A stretch of DNA of 64,000 nt from Flavipsychrobacter sp. (GTDB lineage Bacteria; Bacteroidota; Bacteroidia; Chitinophagales; Chitinophagaceae): contig JAEUVZ010000018.1 of the NCBI GenBank assembly GCA_016786665.1, forward strand, positions 1-64,000. Direction: 5' to 3'. Position numbers and translations under genes: made by a program. Positions within the stretch are counted from its first letter, which is position 1. Each line of letters opens with the position of its first letter. Below, one piece after another: positions 62,353 to 64,000 of the stretch. The notes below the pieces were generated by a model. It was not told where the DNA came from, made no database searches, and saw only the letters and a program-made list of their open reading frames with translations.

Positions 62353-63369
62353 TTAGAAGCGAGGGCATCCCAAAGTCCTCCTGTTCTGCGGACTAGATGG
62401 ATAAACACCCTGGTATATAATGGAAAATTCCATTGCTCCCTTACCCCTGTTGTAGGGACCGAGTTTGGAAATAGTGTGGTCATAATTCGCCATAAACTGG
62501 AAGTTGTTCCACTGGAGGCCCATGGCCCCTACTGCAGCATCGCCCATACGGTGGTATCCCCCAATGATGAACTGTGTAGGCCTGTCGTTATCGGGTGTGA
62601 TGTTGAAGCGGAACAAGGTACCATACATCAGCTCATAAGCGCCTTTCTGGTTGGCGTAGAAAACAGAAGGATTCACAATAACATTGGATGCTACCTTGAT
62701 AATGAAATCGAGGTTACCGGTAGGCCGCATGCCCAGCTCATTGATACCCGTTCCATAAAACGATTCTTTGGGCTGATTGACATTATTGACCCCCCCGCTG
62801 AACTTCAGGAACACTACATCGTTGAAATATGAATAGCTAAGGCCAACACCTACCGTGGCGTAGTTGGTCTTAATAACACCATTCAACTCTCCGTTGGGAT
62901 TGGACGGGCTGAAGGTTTCTCCGTTCCATTGAAAATCGTAAGTGAGGCGGTCGTAGTTGAGGCTGCGCTGCACATAGCCTACCGAGCCCCCCAGCGAGAG
63001 AATGCTGGACTGCCCCATCTGCAGGTGATAGGCCAGGTTGGCCTCGCCCCGGGTGAGGCTCAGCAAGCCATCGCCCGCCCTGTCGGTAAAGAGCGCGAAC
63101 CCGATACCAAAGCAGTTGAACTTTTCGTCGCTCTTAATCACCTGCATATCGGTGTACAAAGAAAACGTACTGTATGGCACGGGTACACTGGCCCACTGAT
63201 TGCGGTAGTTGGTACCTATGCGGTAATCGTGCTCGGGCAACAGGGCTGTATTGGCCGGGTTGAGCAGCATAGGCGCGTTGTAGTACTGTGAGAAGTGCAT
63301 GCTTTGCGCAGACGCACCCAGTGATAAACCCATCAGCGCCCATACTCCGTATAAAAATTTCTTCTTCAT
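62353..63369 (-). CDS. PorP/SprF family type IX secretion membrane protein
   Basis: This 338-residue outer-membrane protein has a signal peptide (ending LGASAQS) and the PorP/SprF pattern: MHFSQYYNAPMLLNPANTAL, YRNQWASVPVPYSTFSLYTD, LSLGGSVGYVQRSLNYDRL and GGYHRMGDAAVGAMGLQWNNF. In Flavobacterium SprF is needed for secretion or surface attachment of SprB, and such genes normally follow their type B cargo gene. That is the layout here: the gene starts 3 nt after the stop of the large PKD protein. The cargo-partner relation is inferred from this. Confidence 0.92.
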   Translation of the reverse strand: MKKKFLYGVWALMGLSLGASAQSMHFSQYYNAPMLLNPANTALLPEHDYRIGTNYRNQWASVPVPYSTFSLYTDMQVIKSDEKFNCFGIGFALFTDRAGDGLLSLTRGEANLAYHLQMGQSSILSLGGSVGYVQRSLNYDRLTYDFQWNGETFSPSNPNGELNGVIKTNYATVGVGLSYSYFNDVVFLKFSGGVNNVNQPKESFYGTGINELGMRPTGNLDFIIKVASNVIVNPSVFYANQKGAYELMYGTLFRFNITPDNDRPTQFIIGGYHRMGDAAVGAMGLQWNNFQFMANYDHTISKLGPYNRGKGAMEFSIIYQGVYPSSPQNRRTLGCPRF

Positions 63370-63372
63370 GTC

Positions 63373-64000
63373 TTAGCGTATTAAAGTGACATTGCCCTGA
63401 TCTTCGTATTTATTTCCATCGAGGAAGGTAGCGGTGAGCACATATGCATAGGAATCCATGTCCTGTTCTTTGCCGCGCACTTTACCATCCCATCCGGCAC
63501 TGCGCATAGAGCCATCGTTCGGATCCATTTCTATAGTGCTGGTTTCGAACACCAGCTCGCCCCAGCGATTGAAAACCTTCAGGTTGAGGCTGGCTATCGC
63601 CGCTCCTCGCACATAGAGTATATCGTTGCGGCCATCACCATTGGGCGAGAAAGCCGTAGGTATGTCGATGATTGGCTTGATGTCTACAAAAATCGTTTTA
63701 CAAACAAGGTCTATACATCCGCCCGCCTGTCCGTCTACCGGATTGGTAACGGTGAGGCATATTTCATAGTTGCCCTTTTTGGGGTACATATGCGGTACCG
63801 GGTCTTTCAGGTTGGAACCTGTACCATCGCCAAACGTCCAGGAATATTGTGTTTGAGACGTAACACCTGTGGAATTGTTGATGAAGGTAACCGGCTGATT
63901 GCGTACGTGCGGATTGGGCGTATAGTCGAACGCCGCATCGGGTACGGGCACAACGAGTATATTAACTACCTGCGACGTATCGTACTGATTGCAATTATTG
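63373..64000 (-). CDS. Large surface protein, C-terminal part with PKD and type B sorting domains (start outside window)
   Basis: The frame is open to the window edge, so only the last 209 residues are seen. A PKD domain (FINNSTG, YSWTFGDGTGSN, YEICLTVTN) is followed by the gliding-motility-associated C-terminal domain (IPTAFSPNGDGRND, LKVFNRWGELVFE, GWDGKVRGKE, ending GNVTLIR), a type B T9SS signal. It is probably a long SprB-like or adhesin-like protein secreted and handled by the PorP/SprF partner encoded just downstream. Confidence 0.88.
   Translation of the reverse strand, partial: NNCNQYDTSQVVNILVVPVPDAAFDYTPNPHVRNQPVTFINNSTGVTSQTQYSWTFGDGTGSNLKDPVPHMYPKKGNYEICLTVTNPVDGQAGGCIDLVCKTIFVDIKPIIDIPTAFSPNGDGRNDILYVRGAAIASLNLKVFNRWGELVFETSTIEMDPNDGSMRSAGWDGKVRGKEQDMDSYAYVLTATFLDGNKYEDQGNVTLIR

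Overview
The window looks like a chromosomal segment of a Bacteroidota bacterium, most likely from the Chitinophagia/Chitinophagaceae side of the phylum. This rests on type IX secretion (T9SS) C-terminal sorting domains of both type A and type B, a PorP/SprF protein, DUF349, DUF4197, DUF5606 and DUF2723 proteins, a short NuoG without its molybdopterin-like half, and promoters of the TTG-N19..20-TAnnTTTG type with almost no Shine-Dalgarno sequences. Genus is not claimed.

Layout. (1) 1-9709: the N-terminal part of a large secreted adhesin-like protein (its C-terminus lies outside the window), then a five-gene minus-strand operon read from 7868 to 2027: secreted CotH kinase-like protein with lamin-tail domain and T9SS tail, small lipoprotein, VTC (polyphosphate polymerase-like) protein, DUF4956 membrane protein, DUF2490 outer-membrane barrel. 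A second, divergent CotH-like protein with an altered catalytic motif follows (8081-9709). (2) 9798-28667: housekeeping and cell-envelope genes: DUF349 and DUF4197 proteins, UvrD/PcrA helicase, an AT-rich orphan membrane protein, a thioredoxin-like protein, a GT117/DUF2723 membrane protein, a histidine kinase/response regulator pair, queA, dgt, an Hsp15-like S4 protein, a beta-propeller lipoprotein, an M28-PDZ peptidase and scpB. (3) 28865-43583: a complete respiratory complex I operon in the order nuoA-B-C-D-(65 aa)-E-(NTF2-like)-F-(GxxExxY pseudogene)-G-H-I-J-K-L-M-N on the minus strand, with a consensus promoter in front of nuoA. (4) 43807-48334: a surface-glycan group with a GT4 glycosyltransferase, two SAM methyltransferases and a Wzx-type flippase. 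(5) 48427-53428: a DUF5606 protein with a histone-like tail, two tandem T9SS Ig-like proteins sharing a nearly identical 350-bp 3' end, and a repeat-rich gene-free stretch. (6) 53429-61466: clpC, a STAS protein, ribonuclease Z, a tandem palindrome array, an ABC exporter, asd and rnhB. (7) 61590-64000: an OmpR-family regulator, a PorP/SprF protein and the end of a large PKD/type-B-sorted surface protein.

The most promising candidate for a little-described system is the CotH / VTC / DUF4956 / DUF2490 operon with its divergent CotH partner. It would span cytoplasm, inner membrane, outer membrane and cell surface, joining a polyphosphate-polymerase-like fold to a secreted kinase-like fold. Other notable structure: a decayed GxxExxY element bounded by inverted CTTTGCG repeats inside the complex I operon, a family of short palindromes ending in GGGGT placed directly in front of five nuo start codons, and several genes whose -7 box lies 4 to 9 nt from the start codon, implying leaderless or nearly leaderless mRNAs. 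I saw no tRNA, rRNA, CRISPR array or intact insertion sequence.
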